DNA from: Weissella confusa
Lineage (GTDB): Bacteria > Bacillota > Bacilli > Lactobacillales > Lactobacillaceae
Assembly (NCBI GenBank): GCA_001436895.1
Contig: JQAY01000008.1
Coordinates: 83,858-147,857, forward strand
Direction of reading: 5' to 3'
Length of the DNA: 64,000 nt
Below the pieces are notes generated by a model that was given only the letters and a program-made list of their open reading frames with translations, made no database searches and had not been told where the DNA came from. Both the position numbers and the translations under genes were made by a program. Positions 46,243 through 57,008 of the stretch are shown here, piece after piece; position 1 is the first letter of the stretch, and each line of letters opens with the position of its first letter.

Positions 46243-47418
46243 ATGGTAGATATTCAACTGACAAGTGAATTCTCGACCCCAGCTGACGATCTTTTACGCC
46301 AACATTTATTGATTACAGGGGCAACTGGTAGTGGTAAATCAACCAGTGCCGTGACAATTTTGCATGGCTTGTTAGACGCAAATCAATCAACGATTATTAT
46401 TGATCCGACAGGGGAGTATACGACGCTGCCCAATGCCGTTGTTGCGAAGTTGGGGCGTAATGCGTTCATTGATTATGAACGGTTGACGGGAACTGAATTG
46501 GCGAGCTTTTTCGGGGCAACTGAGGCGAGTGATGTCGAAAAGGTGGCAGACGCTTGGCAAAGTTTGAAGTTGCAGATGAATGTTGTGAAGCAACCCGGCA
46601 TTTACGGCAAAGTCGGTCGCGAGTGGACTGTACATGAACAGTTGCTGGGCAAGTTGTATCACTATCCACAGCCGGCTGATATGACACTTTTGCCAGCGCA
46701 ATTACAACAAGAATTCGCAGTGCCGGTTGATGACTTTGATTTAATTGGTCAAGAAGTTGACCATGAGGCATTTCGTAAGTTGTTGCCAATCGTGCGTCGC
46801 ATGACCCGCTTGGTGGCGGATGCCCGTTTTCAAAAATTGCTGAATCTACCACAACGCGAGCGTGACACTTCGGTGGCGATGCGAACTGATGTGATGTACT
46901 TAATGCAGTTGTTCAGCACACAACGGAGCTCACATAAGTTTTTGGTGATTGACGTTTCTGATTACGCCGATGATTTAGGTTTGGGTAAGGTTATTGTGTC
47001 ATTATTGATGACGGCTCTTTTGCGCCTTAATCAAACGTTATCAAACACCTTACCGGTAACAGTGTTGATTGACGAGGCGCATCGTTATTTGAGTGAGGCG
47101 GATTTAGCGAGTGATGGTATTTTCCGTGTCGCGCGCGAGGGACGCAAGGCTGGCCTGTATTTGATGCTGACGACGCAAAGTCCTTTGGATTTGCCGGCCC
47201 AATTATTAGGTCAGTTTGGTAATTATTTGATTCATCGATTGAATACGATGGATGATGTGGCGAATTTACCAAGCCTCGTCCCAATGGCAAAGCGGATTGC
47301 CGAGCAAGGCGTGGGTGAAGCTATTTTGAGCGGGATAAATTATGTGCCGGCGCATGAATTGCACGTCATGATGATTCCTGAAATGCAACATCGCACCGCC
47401 TCACCAAGTTTTTTCTAG
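46243..47418 (+). CDS. HerA-like ATPase (FtsK/HerA superfamily)
   Basis: A 391-residue P-loop ATPase. Walker A GATGSGKST at residues 26-34, Walker B VTVLIDEAHRYL near 270, an arginine-finger-like REGRKAGL near 300, and the TTQSP sensor near 315, as in HerA/DUF87 proteins. It has no N-terminal HAS-barrel domain. HerA proteins pump DNA with a nuclease such as NurA, or with SIR2/DUF4297 effectors in defence systems; none of these is adjacent. Neighbours are a small membrane protein and a PAP2 phosphatase. The role is unknown. Confidence 0.75.
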   Translation: MVDIQLTSEFSTPADDLLRQHLLITGATGSGKSTSAVTILHGLLDANQSTIIIDPTGEYTTLPNAVVAKLGRNAFIDYERLTGTELASFFGATEASDVEKVADAWQSLKLQMNVVKQPGIYGKVGREWTVHEQLLGKLYHYPQPADMTLLPAQLQQEFAVPVDDFDLIGQEVDHEAFRKLLPIVRRMTRLVADARFQKLLNLPQRERDTSVAMRTDVMYLMQLFSTQRSSHKFLVIDVSDYADDLGLGKVIVSLLMTALLRLNQTLSNTLPVTVLIDEAHRYLSEADLASDGIFRVAREGRKAGLYLMLTTQSPLDLPAQLLGQFGNYLIHRLNTMDDVANLPSLVPMAKRIAEQGVGEAILSGINYVPAHELHVMMIPEMQHRTASPSFF

Positions 47419-47432
47419 AGAGGATTATAGAG

Positions 47433-48059
47433 ATGTGGCACAAGAAACTTGCAACAGGCATTAGCGTGCTTGCGGCAGTCTTATTTGTTGTTTTGACGGT
47501 TGGTGTCATGCAACATGCAAGCTGGGTAACGGCTTATGATGAAAGTGGCGTGGCATTGATTCGCCACTTTAGTGCAACAAAGACCGCACTTTTTAAGGCG
47601 GTGACGTTCTTCGCGCAACCGGCGACTGGGGTTGTTTTGACAGCAATTGTGGTGATTATCGCCGCACTGCGTCGGCGTTGGCGTATTGCAGCGTATATTG
47701 CAACAAGTGTGATTGGATCAACCGTGTTAATGAAAATCATTAAGACGATTGTCCAACGTCCACGCCCAACGGTTGATCGGATTATTCCTGAGAGTGGTTT
47801 TTCTTTTCCATCAGGACATTCGGTTAATGCTGTGGCGTTTTATGGCGCTCTGTTAGTGTTGGCGTTTTTCTACTTGCGTCGGCGTTGGCTAAAAACGCTT
47901 GTCATGCTGGCATTGGCAGCGGAGATTGTATTGCTACCAATCAGTCGTGTTTATCTAGGCGTACATTATCCAAGCGATGTGACGGCTGGTTTGTTGCTCG
48001 GCTTGGTGGTGATGTTGACGGCCACGACAGTTGTATTGCAACCGCAAAAACTAAAGTAA
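47433..48059 (+). CDS. PAP2-family membrane phosphatase
   Basis: A 208-residue membrane protein with five or six hydrophobic segments and the three-part acid phosphatase signature: KTIVQRPRP near 105, SFPSGHS near 126 and SRVYLGVHYPSD near 175. Likely substrates are undecaprenyl pyrophosphate or phosphatidate-type lipids; sequence does not decide. It starts 14 bases after the HerA-like gene, and a terminator follows. Confidence 0.9.
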   Translation: MWHKKLATGISVLAAVLFVVLTVGVMQHASWVTAYDESGVALIRHFSATKTALFKAVTFFAQPATGVVLTAIVVIIAALRRRWRIAAYIATSVIGSTVLMKIIKTIVQRPRPTVDRIIPESGFSFPSGHSVNAVAFYGALLVLAFFYLRRRWLKTLVMLALAAEIVLLPISRVYLGVHYPSDVTAGLLLGLVVMLTATTVVLQPQKLK

Positions 48060-48063
48060 AATG

Positions 48064-48105
48064 AAAACCCGTTCTTGAACACATGTGGTTCAGGAACGGG
48101 TTTTT
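48064..48105. terminator. bidirectional terminator
   Basis: AACCCGTTCTTGAAC with GTTCAGGAACGGGTT, between convergent genes. Confidence 0.9.
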
Positions 48106-48109
48106 AATC

Positions 48110-48400
48110 TTATTTTTTAGGTGGTGCCGGAATGAATGTATCCACGGCTGACCAGAAGGAAACCAATGAGAACACAATCAAGAAGTGCCACAAAACGGTT
48201 TGGAGAGCGTTACCGTAAACGTTTGTGTAAGTGTTGATTGGACGTTGTACAACAACTAAGGCAATCAGTTCTTCGATACCAATAATTAAGGCTGTCAAAG
48301 CAATTGCTGCCGCTAACACGGCACCGGTAAGCAAAATGAATGATGCGATGTGCTGGGCAATCCACTTGATTGACCATGGCTTTGCGACTGGATGATGCAT
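48110..48400 (-). CDS. small two-helix membrane protein of unknown function
   Basis: A 96-residue protein with two long hydrophobic segments (about 15-45 and 62-85) and a Pro-Lys tail. The ATG at 48400 follows GGAGGG at eight bases; the longer frame upstream is non-coding in character. Family not recognised. It is divergent from the DHA2 exporter gene, 128 bases apart. Confidence 0.7.
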   Translation of the reverse strand: MHHPVAKPWSIKWIAQHIASFILLTGAVLAAAIALTALIIGIEELIALVVVQRPINTYTNVYGNALQTVLWHFLIVFSLVSFWSAVDTFIPAPPKK

Positions 48401-48528
48401 GCCTGTTTCCCTCCAACTAAATTTCAATATTTCTATTATACGTGAATTCGGACGGTTTTGAAAAGGAACCTTGTACCGAGTGGGTAAATATGACAAACTA
48501 AACGTATTGTATTGATGGGAGTAGATAT

Positions 48529-49929
48529 ATGAAAAAAGACACACAAGCAGTTGACCCAAAGATTATTTGGGCAATTGTTGGAACGGGAATTCTGGCGTTT
48601 ACGGGTATATTGACGGAAACGTCAATGAACGTTACGTTCCCGGATTTAATGAAACAATTTGGCATTTCACTTAGCGTTGTGCAGTGGCTAACCACAGCCT
48701 ATCTGCTCATGGTGTCATTGGTCATGACAACGTCGGCGTTCTTGAAAGCAAAATTCAATCCCCGTATGATTTTTATGATTGCCATTATTGCGTTTTTGAT
48801 TGGGGATATTGTGGCAATCTTGTCACACTCATTTGCCTTGTTAGTGGTTGGACGCATTATTCAGGGGATTGGGACTGGCGTGATTACGCCATTGGTGTTC
48901 AATATCATTTTGGAAAATGTGCCGATGTCACAAATTGGTAAGTACATGGGCTTCGGGACGATGATTCTCTCTTTGGCGCCTGCCTTTGGACCAATCTTTG
49001 GAGGAGTGGTTGCTTATTATTTGGGTTGGCGTGAGATTTTCTTGTTAGTTTTGCCGGTTGCTTTCTTATCGCTGGTGATTACGTATAAGACTATTCCAAC
49101 GGATCATACGCGTAACGATGCGTTTAAGTTCGATTATTTGAGTTTTGCTTTGCTGGCGGTAGCTTTCACGAGTTTCTTGTGGGCATTGAGCCAACTAGAG
49201 CACGGTTCAGTAAATGTCATCATGTTCGGGCTATTCGTTTTGGCGGTAGCGGCGTTTGCTGGTTTCTTGTATCGCTCAAAGCACAGCAATAAGCAATTCT
49301 TGAACCTTGGTATCTTTAAGGTGAAGGCTTTGCGCTTTGCGATGCTTGGTTATGTGACGTACATGTTTACCAATTTAATGGTTAACTTTGCGGTGCCAAC
49401 GTTTGTACAATTGACGCTTGGTGCAAGTACGATGATTGCCGGGTTCGCTTTGATGCCAGGTTCATTGGCCGGTGCGTTGTTGAATCCAATCTACGGTCGT
49501 CTTTACGACACCCGCGGGGCTAAGATGCCATTGTTGCTTGGAAACTTTTTGTTTGTTGTTGTCATGGCAGTTTGGTCAGCAATGACGTTGAATGCAACAG
49601 TTATCTCAATGACAATTTTCTACTTGTTGATGACATTGGGTCGTAACTTGGCCTTTGGAACATCTATGACAGCCGGATTGGCGCAATTGTCATTGCCAGA
49701 GCGCGCGGATGGTAATGCCATCTTTAACACTGCACAACAATTCGCAGGGGCAATTGGAACGACAATCGCATCATTGTTGATGCGCGTGAATCCAACTGAT
49801 CATGCGAGTGTGGCGCACCAAACCGCAGTTGGGGCCCGAAATGTATTCCTGTTTATGCTTGTGCTAGGGTTGTTGAACTTCGTTTGGTTCAAAATCTTCT
49901 TGCGTAATGACAAACCATATACAGAATAA
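48529..49929 (+). CDS. MFS multidrug exporter, DHA2 (EmrB/QacA) family
   Basis: A 466-residue proton-coupled efflux protein with about 14 hydrophobic segments. Signature segments are VVQWLTTAYLLMVS, GRIIQGIGTGVITPL and GPIFGGVVAYYLGWREIF (motif C), characteristic of DHA2 transporters such as LmrB/EmrB. Substrate not predictable. It is a single gene with its own terminator. GGGAG precedes the ATG. Confidence 0.9.
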   Translation: MKKDTQAVDPKIIWAIVGTGILAFTGILTETSMNVTFPDLMKQFGISLSVVQWLTTAYLLMVSLVMTTSAFLKAKFNPRMIFMIAIIAFLIGDIVAILSHSFALLVVGRIIQGIGTGVITPLVFNIILENVPMSQIGKYMGFGTMILSLAPAFGPIFGGVVAYYLGWREIFLLVLPVAFLSLVITYKTIPTDHTRNDAFKFDYLSFALLAVAFTSFLWALSQLEHGSVNVIMFGLFVLAVAAFAGFLYRSKHSNKQFLNLGIFKVKALRFAMLGYVTYMFTNLMVNFAVPTFVQLTLGASTMIAGFALMPGSLAGALLNPIYGRLYDTRGAKMPLLLGNFLFVVVMAVWSAMTLNATVISMTIFYLLMTLGRNLAFGTSMTAGLAQLSLPERADGNAIFNTAQQFAGAIGTTIASLLMRVNPTDHASVAHQTAVGARNVFLFMLVLGLLNFVWFKIFLRNDKPYTE

Positions 49930-49956
49930 TTACTTATTTAAATTTAATAGATATAG

Positions 49957-49987
49957 AAAGGTGTTAGGTTATAACTAACACCTTTTT
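49957..49987 (+). terminator. DHA2 exporter terminator
   Basis: AAAGGTGTTAG with CTAACACCTTT, then TT. Confidence 0.85.
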
Positions 49988-50043
49988 GACTTTCAGGGTA
50001 TAATAAGAACTAACTAAAACTACATGAAGGAGGCCGCAAATAT

Positions 50044-52893
50044 ATGGCCAACGACTGGATTAACATTCACGGTGCGCGCGCTCACAATTTGAAAAATGTG
50101 GACGTGGCGATTCCCCGTGATAAATTTGTGGTAATGACCGGTTTGTCGGGATCAGGAAAAAGTTCGCTAGCTTTTGATACCCTGTATGCCGAAGGGCAAC
50201 GTCGTTACGTTGAAAGTTTGTCTGCCTATGCCCGTCAATTTTTGGGTCAAATGGATAAGCCTGATGTGGATGCGATTGAAGGGTTGAGTCCTGCTATTTC
50301 AATCGACCAAAAGACGACCTCAAAGAACCCACGTTCAACGGTTGGTACGGTGACTGAAATTAACGATTACTATCGTTTGTTATTCGCCCGCGTGGGTCAA
50401 CCAGATCCAGCTGAGGACGGCACCATCGTCAAGACGTCAATTGATCAAATGTTGAACTATTTGACAGATACTCTCGACGAAGGCTCACGTATGCAAGTCT
50501 TGTCACCAATCGTTCGTCACAAGCGTGGTTCACACGCGTCAGCTTTTGAGCGTATTCAAAAAGAAGGTTTCGTGCGTGTCGTCGTTGACGGTGAGATGCA
50601 TGAAGTGACCGATGAATTCGACTTGGATAAGAACAAGTACCACGACATCTCAATCGTGGTCGATCGTATTATTTTGCGTGACGGTTCACGTGCCCGTTTG
50701 TTCGAATCATTTGAATCAGCAATGCGCATGGCCGATGGTGTGGTGACGGTGGATGTCATTGGTGGCGAGCCAATCACATTTTCTGATCACTACACGGGCG
50801 CTCTTAAGGATTTCGCAGTTGGTAAGTTGGAACCACAACTTTTCTCATTCAACGCACCCATGGGAGCGTGTGAAATCTGTGGTGGATTGGGGATGACACT
50901 TGAGGTCGACGTTGACCGTGTTATTCCAGATAAGTCAAAGACATTGGCTGATGGCGCTATCGTTGCCTGGAACCCAATCTCTTCTTCATACTACCCAGAA
51001 ATGTTGCGTCAATTTGCTGAGCAATTTGGCATTCCAATGGATGTGCCGTTTGAGGAATTGACTGCTGATCAACAAGATATGGTTTTGTACGGTTCTCGTT
51101 TGAAGCCATTCCACTTCCACTATGAAAATGACTTTGGTGGTGTGCGTGACGTTGATTTGCCATTCGAAGGTGTCATGAATAACATTGACCGTCGTTACCG
51201 TGAGTCAAACTCTGACTTTACGCGTGAGCAAATGCGCGGTTACATGGACGAATTAACTTGCTCTGCTTGTGGTGGTTACCGTTTGAACCCAGCTGCTTTG
51301 TCAGTCAAGGTCGGTGACAAGCACATTGGTCAAATTTCAGAAATGCCAGTTGACCAAGAATTGGATTTCTTCAAGGATGTTAAGTTCGGTGAGCAAGATT
51401 CACAAATTGCTGAGCCAATCGTCAAGGAAATTACGGACCGTTTGAGCTTCTTGAAGAACGTTGGGTTGGACTATCTAACGTTGTCTCGTTCTGCTCGTAC
51501 GCTTTCTGGTGGTGAAGCCCAACGTATTCGTTTGGCAACACAAATTGGTTCAAACCTATCAGGGGTTATGTATGTTTTGGATGAACCATCAATTGGGTTG
51601 CACCAACGCGATAATGACCGTTTGATCAATTCGTTGAAGCAAATGCGTGATTTGGGTAACACGCTGATTGTTGTTGAACACGATGAAGATACCATGAAGG
51701 CAGCCGATTACATTATCGACGTCGGACCTGGTGCTGGTGATCACGGTGGTGAGATTATGGCTACTGGAACGCCTGAAGAAATCGAAGCCAATGAAAATTC
51801 ATTGACGGGACAATACCTATCAGGAAAGAAGTTTATTCCAGTTCCCGAAACACGCCGTGAAGGTAATGGTCAAAAGATTACCATCACTGGCGCTGCTGAA
51901 AATAACTTGAAGAACGTTAAGGTCGACTTCCCATTGGGTAAGTTTGTGGCCGTGACAGGTGTGTCTGGTTCAGGAAAGTCAACGCTGGTTAATTCAATTT
52001 TGAAGCGTGCGTTGAAGATGGAATTGAACAACAATTCTGAAAAGCCTGGTAAGTACAAGAAGATGACTGGCTTTGAGAATGTTGACAAGATTGTCGATAT
52101 TGACCAAAGCCCAATCGGTCGTACGCCACGTTCTAACCCAGCAACGTACACGGGTGTCTTTGACGATATTCGTACCTTGTTCGCACAAACAAACGAGGCC
52201 AAGTTGCGTGGCTACAACAAGGGACGTTTCTCATTCAATACCAAGGGTGGTCGTTGTGAGGCATGTAAGGGTGACGGTGTCATCAAGATTGAAATGAACT
52301 TCTTGCCGGACGTTTACGTGACGTGTGAAGTTTGTGGCGGTACGCGTTACAACTCAGAGACGTTGGAAGTGACTTACCGCGGTTTGACGATTGCTGATGT
52401 GTTGAACTTGACGGCTGAACAAGCAGTTGAATTCTTTGCACCAATTCCAAAGATTCGTCGCAAGTTGCAAACGATTGTTGATGTTGGTCTTGGATATGTA
52501 ACGCTTGGTCAATCAGCCACGACTTTGTCTGGTGGTGAAGCACAGCGTATGAAGTTGGCATCAGAGTTGCAACGTAAGTCAACCGGTAAGACATTCTACA
52601 TCTTGGATGAGCCAACGACTGGTTTGCACGTGGATGACATTTCACGTTTGCTAGAAGTTTTGCAACGCCTTGTTGATGGTGGTAACACTGTTTTGGTTAT
52701 CGAACACAATTTGGATGTCATTAAGACGGCTGACTGGTTGATCGACATGGGTCCAGAAGGTGGAGAAGGCGGTGGAACGGTTCTTGCGACTGGTACACCA
52801 GAAGACATCGCAGCAGTACCAGAGTCATACACTGGTCAATATCTTGGCCCAATTATGGACCGTGATCGCGCCCGTGCAGCAGCGGTACAATAA
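50044..52893 (+). CDS. uvrA: excinuclease ABC subunit A
   Basis: DNA-damage recognition ATPase of nucleotide excision repair. 949 residues with two ABC ATPase modules: GLSGSGKSS near residue 33 and GVSGSGKST near 640; two LSGGEAQR signatures; zinc modules with CEICGG, CSACGG and CEACKG...CEVCGG. Full length and intact. AAGGAGG precedes the ATG. uvrB is not in the window, though uvrB-uvrA is common in relatives. A 40-residue gene follows. Confidence 0.97.
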   Translation: MANDWINIHGARAHNLKNVDVAIPRDKFVVMTGLSGSGKSSLAFDTLYAEGQRRYVESLSAYARQFLGQMDKPDVDAIEGLSPAISIDQKTTSKNPRSTVGTVTEINDYYRLLFARVGQPDPAEDGTIVKTSIDQMLNYLTDTLDEGSRMQVLSPIVRHKRGSHASAFERIQKEGFVRVVVDGEMHEVTDEFDLDKNKYHDISIVVDRIILRDGSRARLFESFESAMRMADGVVTVDVIGGEPITFSDHYTGALKDFAVGKLEPQLFSFNAPMGACEICGGLGMTLEVDVDRVIPDKSKTLADGAIVAWNPISSSYYPEMLRQFAEQFGIPMDVPFEELTADQQDMVLYGSRLKPFHFHYENDFGGVRDVDLPFEGVMNNIDRRYRESNSDFTREQMRGYMDELTCSACGGYRLNPAALSVKVGDKHIGQISEMPVDQELDFFKDVKFGEQDSQIAEPIVKEITDRLSFLKNVGLDYLTLSRSARTLSGGEAQRIRLATQIGSNLSGVMYVLDEPSIGLHQRDNDRLINSLKQMRDLGNTLIVVEHDEDTMKAADYIIDVGPGAGDHGGEIMATGTPEEIEANENSLTGQYLSGKKFIPVPETRREGNGQKITITGAAENNLKNVKVDFPLGKFVAVTGVSGSGKSTLVNSILKRALKMELNNNSEKPGKYKKMTGFENVDKIVDIDQSPIGRTPRSNPATYTGVFDDIRTLFAQTNEAKLRGYNKGRFSFNTKGGRCEACKGDGVIKIEMNFLPDVYVTCEVCGGTRYNSETLEVTYRGLTIADVLNLTAEQAVEFFAPIPKIRRKLQTIVDVGLGYVTLGQSATTLSGGEAQRMKLASELQRKSTGKTFYILDEPTTGLHVDDISRLLEVLQRLVDGGNTVLVIEHNLDVIKTADWLIDMGPEGGEGGGTVLATGTPEDIAAVPESYTGQYLGPIMDRDRARAAAVQ

Positions 52894-52994
52894 AATCGCC
52901 CTTTTTGGTTGCCGATATGCGGGTAACCGTGTATACTTTCTTTTTGTAAGTTCTATTTATTCGAATATATAAAACAAAAAGTGAGGTAAACATC

Positions 52995-53117
52995 ATGGCT
53001 GAAAAGTTGGATGTGGCATCAGCTCGTCGTAAGATGAAGAGCCCAAACATTAAGACTCGCAAGCGCGCTTTGAAGGCATTGCACGATGCACGCAAGGCAG
53101 CAAGCAACAAGAAGTAA
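52995..53117 (+). CDS. conserved 40-residue basic protein
   Basis: A very basic peptide (ASARRKMKSPNIKTRKRALK in its centre) with a strong ribosome site (GTGAGG) and its own terminator, located between uvrA and rapZ. It uses the preferred codons of highly expressed genes. It resembles the short proteins often labelled putative metal homeostasis protein in Lactobacillales, from memory. No function can be assigned from sequence. Confidence 0.7.
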   Translation: MAEKLDVASARRKMKSPNIKTRKRALKALHDARKAASNKK

Positions 53118-53123
53118 TCAAAG

Positions 53124-53155
53124 AAACCAGTTCACCGCGGTGGACTGGTTTTTTT
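53124..53155 (+). terminator. terminator of 40-residue gene
   Basis: AAACCAGTTCACC with GGTGGACTGGTTT, then T-run. Confidence 0.9.
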
Positions 53156-53246
53156 GTGCCGTTGTTTGCGAAATGATTAACCACATAGCCGGGCGTGTCC
53201 AATAAATGGTATAATGTTAGCACGATAAAAACGGAGGACGGAAACC

Positions 53247-54140
53247 ATGGCTAAGAAAGAATTGGTTATTGTCACAGGAATGAGTGGTTCGGGTAAAACT
53301 GTTGCGATTCAGGCCTTTGAAGACTTGGGCTACTTTACTGTGCAAAACCTACCACCTGCAATGTTGCCAAAGTTCTGGCAGATGATTTCTGATGAAGATA
53401 ACATCCAACGTGCAGCGGTAATGATTGACTTGCGATCACAAAGTTTCTTTGATGATTTGGATGATGAAATTAAGAAGATGTCAGCCGACAACAATGATTA
53501 CTACGATTTGAAGATTGTGTACATTGATGCGACTGACGAAGAGTTGGTGGCACGCTATAAGGAAACCCGCCGTTCACATCCTTTGTCAGGCGACAAGGGC
53601 ACGTTGTACGGAATTCAAACTGAGCGTCACCGTTTGACTGAAATTCACGATATGGCAAGTGAAGTGATTCATACAGATGATTTTGCGCCACGTCAATTGC
53701 GCAACTACATCTTGGAACACTTCGGCTCAGATGAAGACCGAGAAGGCACGTTTGCGGTGCAAGTCATGAGTTTCGGCTTTAAGTATGGTGTACCTGTCGA
53801 TGCTGACTTGCTTATCGATGTACGCTTTTTGAAGAATCCGTACTATATTACGGCCTTGCGTGAGCAAACCGGTTTGGATAAAGAAGTCTGGGATTACGTC
53901 TGGTCAAGTGAAGATGCAGAAGAATTCTACCAACGCGAGAGTAGCTTGATTAAGTGGTTGCTCCCCAAGTACAAGGCAGAAGGTAAGAGCACTTTGACGA
54001 TTGCCTTCGGTTGCACGGGTGGTCAACACCGCTCAGTTGCTTTTGCACACCGTTTGAGCCAAGATTTGGCTAACGACTGGAAGGTTAATGAGTATCACCG
54101 TGACATCAACCGTCGCAAGGAAAGCAGTAACCGATCATGA
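53247..54140 (+). CDS. rapZ: RNase adapter/nucleotide-binding protein RapZ
   Basis: A 297-residue protein of the YvcJ/RapZ family. Walker A GMSGSGKT near residue 9, DADLLIDVRFLKNPY near 190, and FGCTGGQHRSVAFA near 255 are diagnostic. In E. coli RapZ controls small RNAs for GlcN6P synthesis; in Gram-positives YvcJ affects competence and the exact role is less clear. It leads the conserved rapZ-yvcK-whiA block and overlaps yvcK by four bases. TGGTATAAT at 53207-53215 is an extended -10 candidate. Confidence 0.95.
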   Translation: MAKKELVIVTGMSGSGKTVAIQAFEDLGYFTVQNLPPAMLPKFWQMISDEDNIQRAAVMIDLRSQSFFDDLDDEIKKMSADNNDYYDLKIVYIDATDEELVARYKETRRSHPLSGDKGTLYGIQTERHRLTEIHDMASEVIHTDDFAPRQLRNYILEHFGSDEDREGTFAVQVMSFGFKYGVPVDADLLIDVRFLKNPYYITALREQTGLDKEVWDYVWSSEDAEEFYQRESSLIKWLLPKYKAEGKSTLTIAFGCTGGQHRSVAFAHRLSQDLANDWKVNEYHRDINRRKESSNRS

Positions 54141-55141
54141 CAGAAGAATTTACGGTTAAAACGACACCGAAGATTGTTGTCATCGGTGGTGGTTCAGGCC
54201 AACCGGTTATTTTGCGTGGTTTGAAGAAGTTCGACGCGGATTTGACAGCGGTCATTACGGTGGCAGATGATGGTGGTTCATCTGGGACATTGCGCGACTA
54301 TTTGAACATCGTGCCACCTGGGGATATTCGTAACGTCATGGCGACGCTATCGACATTGCCACAAGAGATTATCGATATTTTCCAATATCGCTTCCATGAA
54401 AATGATGAAATGCTGGCCAATCATGCGCTGGGAAATCTGATTATTGCTGCTATGGCTGAAAAGGAACATGACATCTTTGCAGGTGTGCAGTTGTTGACGA
54501 AATTTATGGGCATCCAAGGGCACGTATACCCGGTAGCTAATGAACCGTTGATTTTGCACGCTAAGTTTAAAGACGGTACGGAACTGTCAGGTGAAGCAGA
54601 AATTACGGCTGCCCACAAGCAGATTGATCACATTTGGGTGACGCCACAACCTGATTCTGTGAATGAGGTTGCCCAAGCGCCGAGTGAAGTTATTAACGCA
54701 ATTTTGAATGCGGATGTCATCGTACTCGGACCAGGAAGTTTGTTTACGAGCATCTTACCTAACTTGGTTGTCCCAAACGTTGCTGAAGCGTTGAAGGCGA
54801 CGCGTGCCAAAGTGGTATACATTGCTAACATTATGACGCAAAAGGGTGAAACGGATGATTTCTCTGATGCAGATCATTTGCGGGCTTTGAATAAGCATGT
54901 TGGTGATAATGTGGTTGATGCCGTCATTATGAATACTGGTATTGTGCCAGATGACTATATTGATTGGAAAAAGTGGAATGAGGTTTCACATCAAGTGGCC
55001 TTTGATCCAGAAGAAGTGCGTCACGAAGGTGCAATCCCTGTTTTGGGTGACCTGCTTGAATTGCGTGACGATGGAGCCTTTCACGATGGTGACATCGTGG
55101 CCCAGTTGATTATGCAAATTGCTGACGCGAAAGAATTGTAG
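54137..55141 (+). CDS. yvcK: gluconeogenesis/cell-wall regulator YvcK (GlmR)
   Basis: A 334-residue CofD-like protein. [17 protein letters not shown] at the N-terminus binds UDP-GlcNAc in the family, and [15 protein letters not shown] near residue 45 and [14 protein letters not shown] near 200 are conserved. In B. subtilis it stimulates GlmS and is required on gluconeogenic carbon. ATG overlaps the rapZ stop; whiA follows after 14 bases. Confidence 0.95.
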   Translation: MTEEFTVKTTPKIVVIGGGSGQPVILRGLKKFDADLTAVITVADDGGSSGTLRDYLNIVPPGDIRNVMATLSTLPQEIIDIFQYRFHENDEMLANHALGNLIIAAMAEKEHDIFAGVQLLTKFMGIQGHVYPVANEPLILHAKFKDGTELSGEAEITAAHKQIDHIWVTPQPDSVNEVAQAPSEVINAILNADVIVLGPGSLFTSILPNLVVPNVAEALKATRAKVVYIANIMTQKGETDDFSDADHLRALNKHVGDNVVDAVIMNTGIVPDDYIDWKKWNEVSHQVAFDPEEVRHEGAIPVLGDLLELRDDGAFHDGDIVAQLIMQIADAKEL

Positions 55142-55155
55142 AAGGGAGGAAACTT

Positions 55156-56112
55156 ATGTCATTTGCGAGTGATGTCAAAAAAGAATTGACGATGCTGGAA
55201 ATTAATAATCCGGACAATGCAAAGGCAGAGTTGTCCGCCTTGTTACGCATGAATGGCTCGTTGGGCCTATCAAACATGCGATTTACCTTGAATGTGCAAA
55301 CTGAAAATGCGGCGACAGCTCGTCGTATTTTGGGATTGCTGCAACAATTTTATCAATTGCCATCTGAAATTTCGGTGCGTCGTCAAATGAAATTGAAGAA
55401 GAACAATTTGTACGTCGTGCGAATTGTGCAAGGTGTAAATGAGCTGCTTGATGATTTGCACATCTTTGAGGATTTTGAATTATTGCCAACGGTTCCTGAT
55501 GAATGGCTGGCTGATGAAGGTAAGGCTCGTTCTTACTTGCGCGGTGCCTTTTTGGCGGCCGGTTCTGTTAACAATCCAGAGACAAGTCGCTATCACCTAG
55601 AGATTTATTCTCTATATGAAGAGCAAGCTCACCAATTGGAAGAGCTGATGAACCGCTTTGACTTGAATGCCAAGGTGGTTGAACGTCGCTCGGGTTATAT
55701 CGTTTATCTGAAGGAAGCGGAAAAAATTGGTGATATGCTGATGGTCATTGGGGCGACGAATGCCATGCTTAAGATGGAAGACGTGCGTATTATTCGTGAT
55801 ATGCGTAATTCAGTTAACCGTTTAGTGAATGCTGAAAACGCGAACTTGGATAAGACGGTTAACGCCAGTCAAAAACAAATCGATGACATCGAGTTTTTGG
55901 ATAACGAGATTGGTTTGGCCCGTTTGCCCGAAAAGCTACGTGAGATTGCGGAAGTTCGCTTGGCACATCGTGAAGAGCCATTGTCAGAGCTTGGTAAGTA
56001 TGTGCCATCGGGTGAAATTTCAAAGTCCGGGGTTAACCACCGCCTACGTAAGTTGACGAAAATGGCTGACGATTTGCGCACAACAGGCGCGCTTCCTAAA
56101 GGAATTTCATAG
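55156..56112 (+). CDS. whiA: DNA-binding protein WhiA
   Basis: A 318-residue protein with an N-terminal LAGLIDADG-like fold ([28 protein letters not shown] near 130) and a C-terminal helix-turn-helix domain ([22 protein letters not shown], positions about 275-297). Implicated in cell division and chromosome organisation in Firmicutes. Strong ribosome site GGGAGG. Ends the rapZ operon; clpP has its own promoter. Confidence 0.95.
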   Translation: MSFASDVKKELTMLEINNPDNAKAELSALLRMNGSLGLSNMRFTLNVQTENAATARRILGLLQQFYQLPSEISVRRQMKLKKNNLYVVRIVQGVNELLDDLHIFEDFELLPTVPDEWLADEGKARSYLRGAFLAAGSVNNPETSRYHLEIYSLYEEQAHQLEELMNRFDLNAKVVERRSGYIVYLKEAEKIGDMLMVIGATNAMLKMEDVRIIRDMRNSVNRLVNAENANLDKTVNASQKQIDDIEFLDNEIGLARLPEKLREIAEVRLAHREEPLSELGKYVPSGEISKSGVNHRLRKLTKMADDLRTTGALPKGIS

Positions 56113-56126
56113 GATGGCTCATATCG

Positions 56127-56156
56127 TTTGACCATGTTTGACGAACTGTCTACAAT
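56127..56156 (+). promoter_or_regulatory. clpP promoter with CtsR operator
   Basis: TTGACC (56128-56133), 17-base spacer, TACAAT (56151-56156). The stretch TTTGACCATGTTTGACG (56127-56143) is the reverse complement of a CtsR tandem heptamer (GTCAAAnAnGGTCAAA) and covers the -35, so CtsR repression of clpP is expected. Confidence 0.85.
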
Positions 56157-56198
56157 AGGGGTATGTTCTGATTCTGAACATCAGGAGGAAAATAAATA

Positions 56199-56792
56199 AT
56201 GTTACCAATTCCATACGTTATCGAACAATCATCACGCGGGGAGCGTTCATACGACATCTTCTCACGTTTGTTGATTGATCGTATTATCATGGTCAGTGGA
56301 CCAATTGAATCACAAATGGCAACGGCAATTATTGCCCAATTGCTATTCTTGGATGCGCAAGATCCAGATAAGGATATTTACATGTACATTAACTCTCCTG
56401 GTGGAGAAGTTAATGCCGGTATGGCCATCTACGACACAATGAACTTTATCAAGGCTGATGTTCAAACGATTGTTATTGGTTTGGCAGCATCAATGGCGTC
56501 TGTTTTGGCATCTTCAGGTGCTAAGGGCAAGCGTTTCATGTTGCCTAACTCACAATTCATGATTCACCAACCATCAGGTGGTGCACAAGGACAACAAACT
56601 GAAATTGCTATCGCAGCAGAAGAGATTTTGAAGACTCGCAAGAAGTTGAACGAAATTTTGGCAAGCAATACAGGAAAGCCTTACGAGCAATTGGAGCGTG
56701 ATACGGAACGTGATCACTGGCTAGATGCTGATGAGTCACTTGAGTACGGCTTGGTCGATAAGATCATGACGAGCGCCAACGAGCAAAAGTAA
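56199..56792 (+). CDS. clpP: ATP-dependent Clp protease proteolytic subunit
   Basis: A 197-residue serine protease that forms the tetradecameric ClpP chamber. Catalytic Ser98 in GLAASMAS and His123 in MIHQPSGG; the aspartate lies in the [12 protein letters not shown] region near 172. N-terminal [20 protein letters not shown] is typical. Strong ribosome site TCAGGAGG. Its promoter carries a CtsR box, so it belongs to the heat/protein-stress regulon. Confidence 0.97.
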   Translation: MLPIPYVIEQSSRGERSYDIFSRLLIDRIIMVSGPIESQMATAIIAQLLFLDAQDPDKDIYMYINSPGGEVNAGMAIYDTMNFIKADVQTIVIGLAASMASVLASSGAKGKRFMLPNSQFMIHQPSGGAQGQQTEIAIAAEEILKTRKKLNEILASNTGKPYEQLERDTERDHWLDADESLEYGLVDKIMTSANEQK

Positions 56793-56812
56793 TACTGCCT
56801 CTTTTTAGAAGG

Positions 56813-56846
56813 AAGGCGCCTCCCGTTTTGTGGAGGCGCCTTTTTG
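56813..56846 (+). terminator. clpP terminator
   Basis: AAGGCGCCTCC with GGAGGCGCCTT, then T-run. Confidence 0.92.
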
Positions 56847-57008
56847 CTTTTCTGGAAAATATTTGCGCCTTTGTGAATAAAAGTTCATGGGTTTTTGGAA
56901 AAAGTTTGTGAGGCGGTTTCCTTAATAAAGAGTAGTGGTATACCGGTACACAAAAAGTATGGAGTACCGAATGCGGGATAATCGTTTTGCCGTAGTCCAC
57001 AAAACATG

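Noticed and set aside
46243..47418. HerA-SIR2 or HerA-DUF4297 defence system
   Set aside because: No SIR2 or DUF4297 gene is adjacent; only the ATPase is present.
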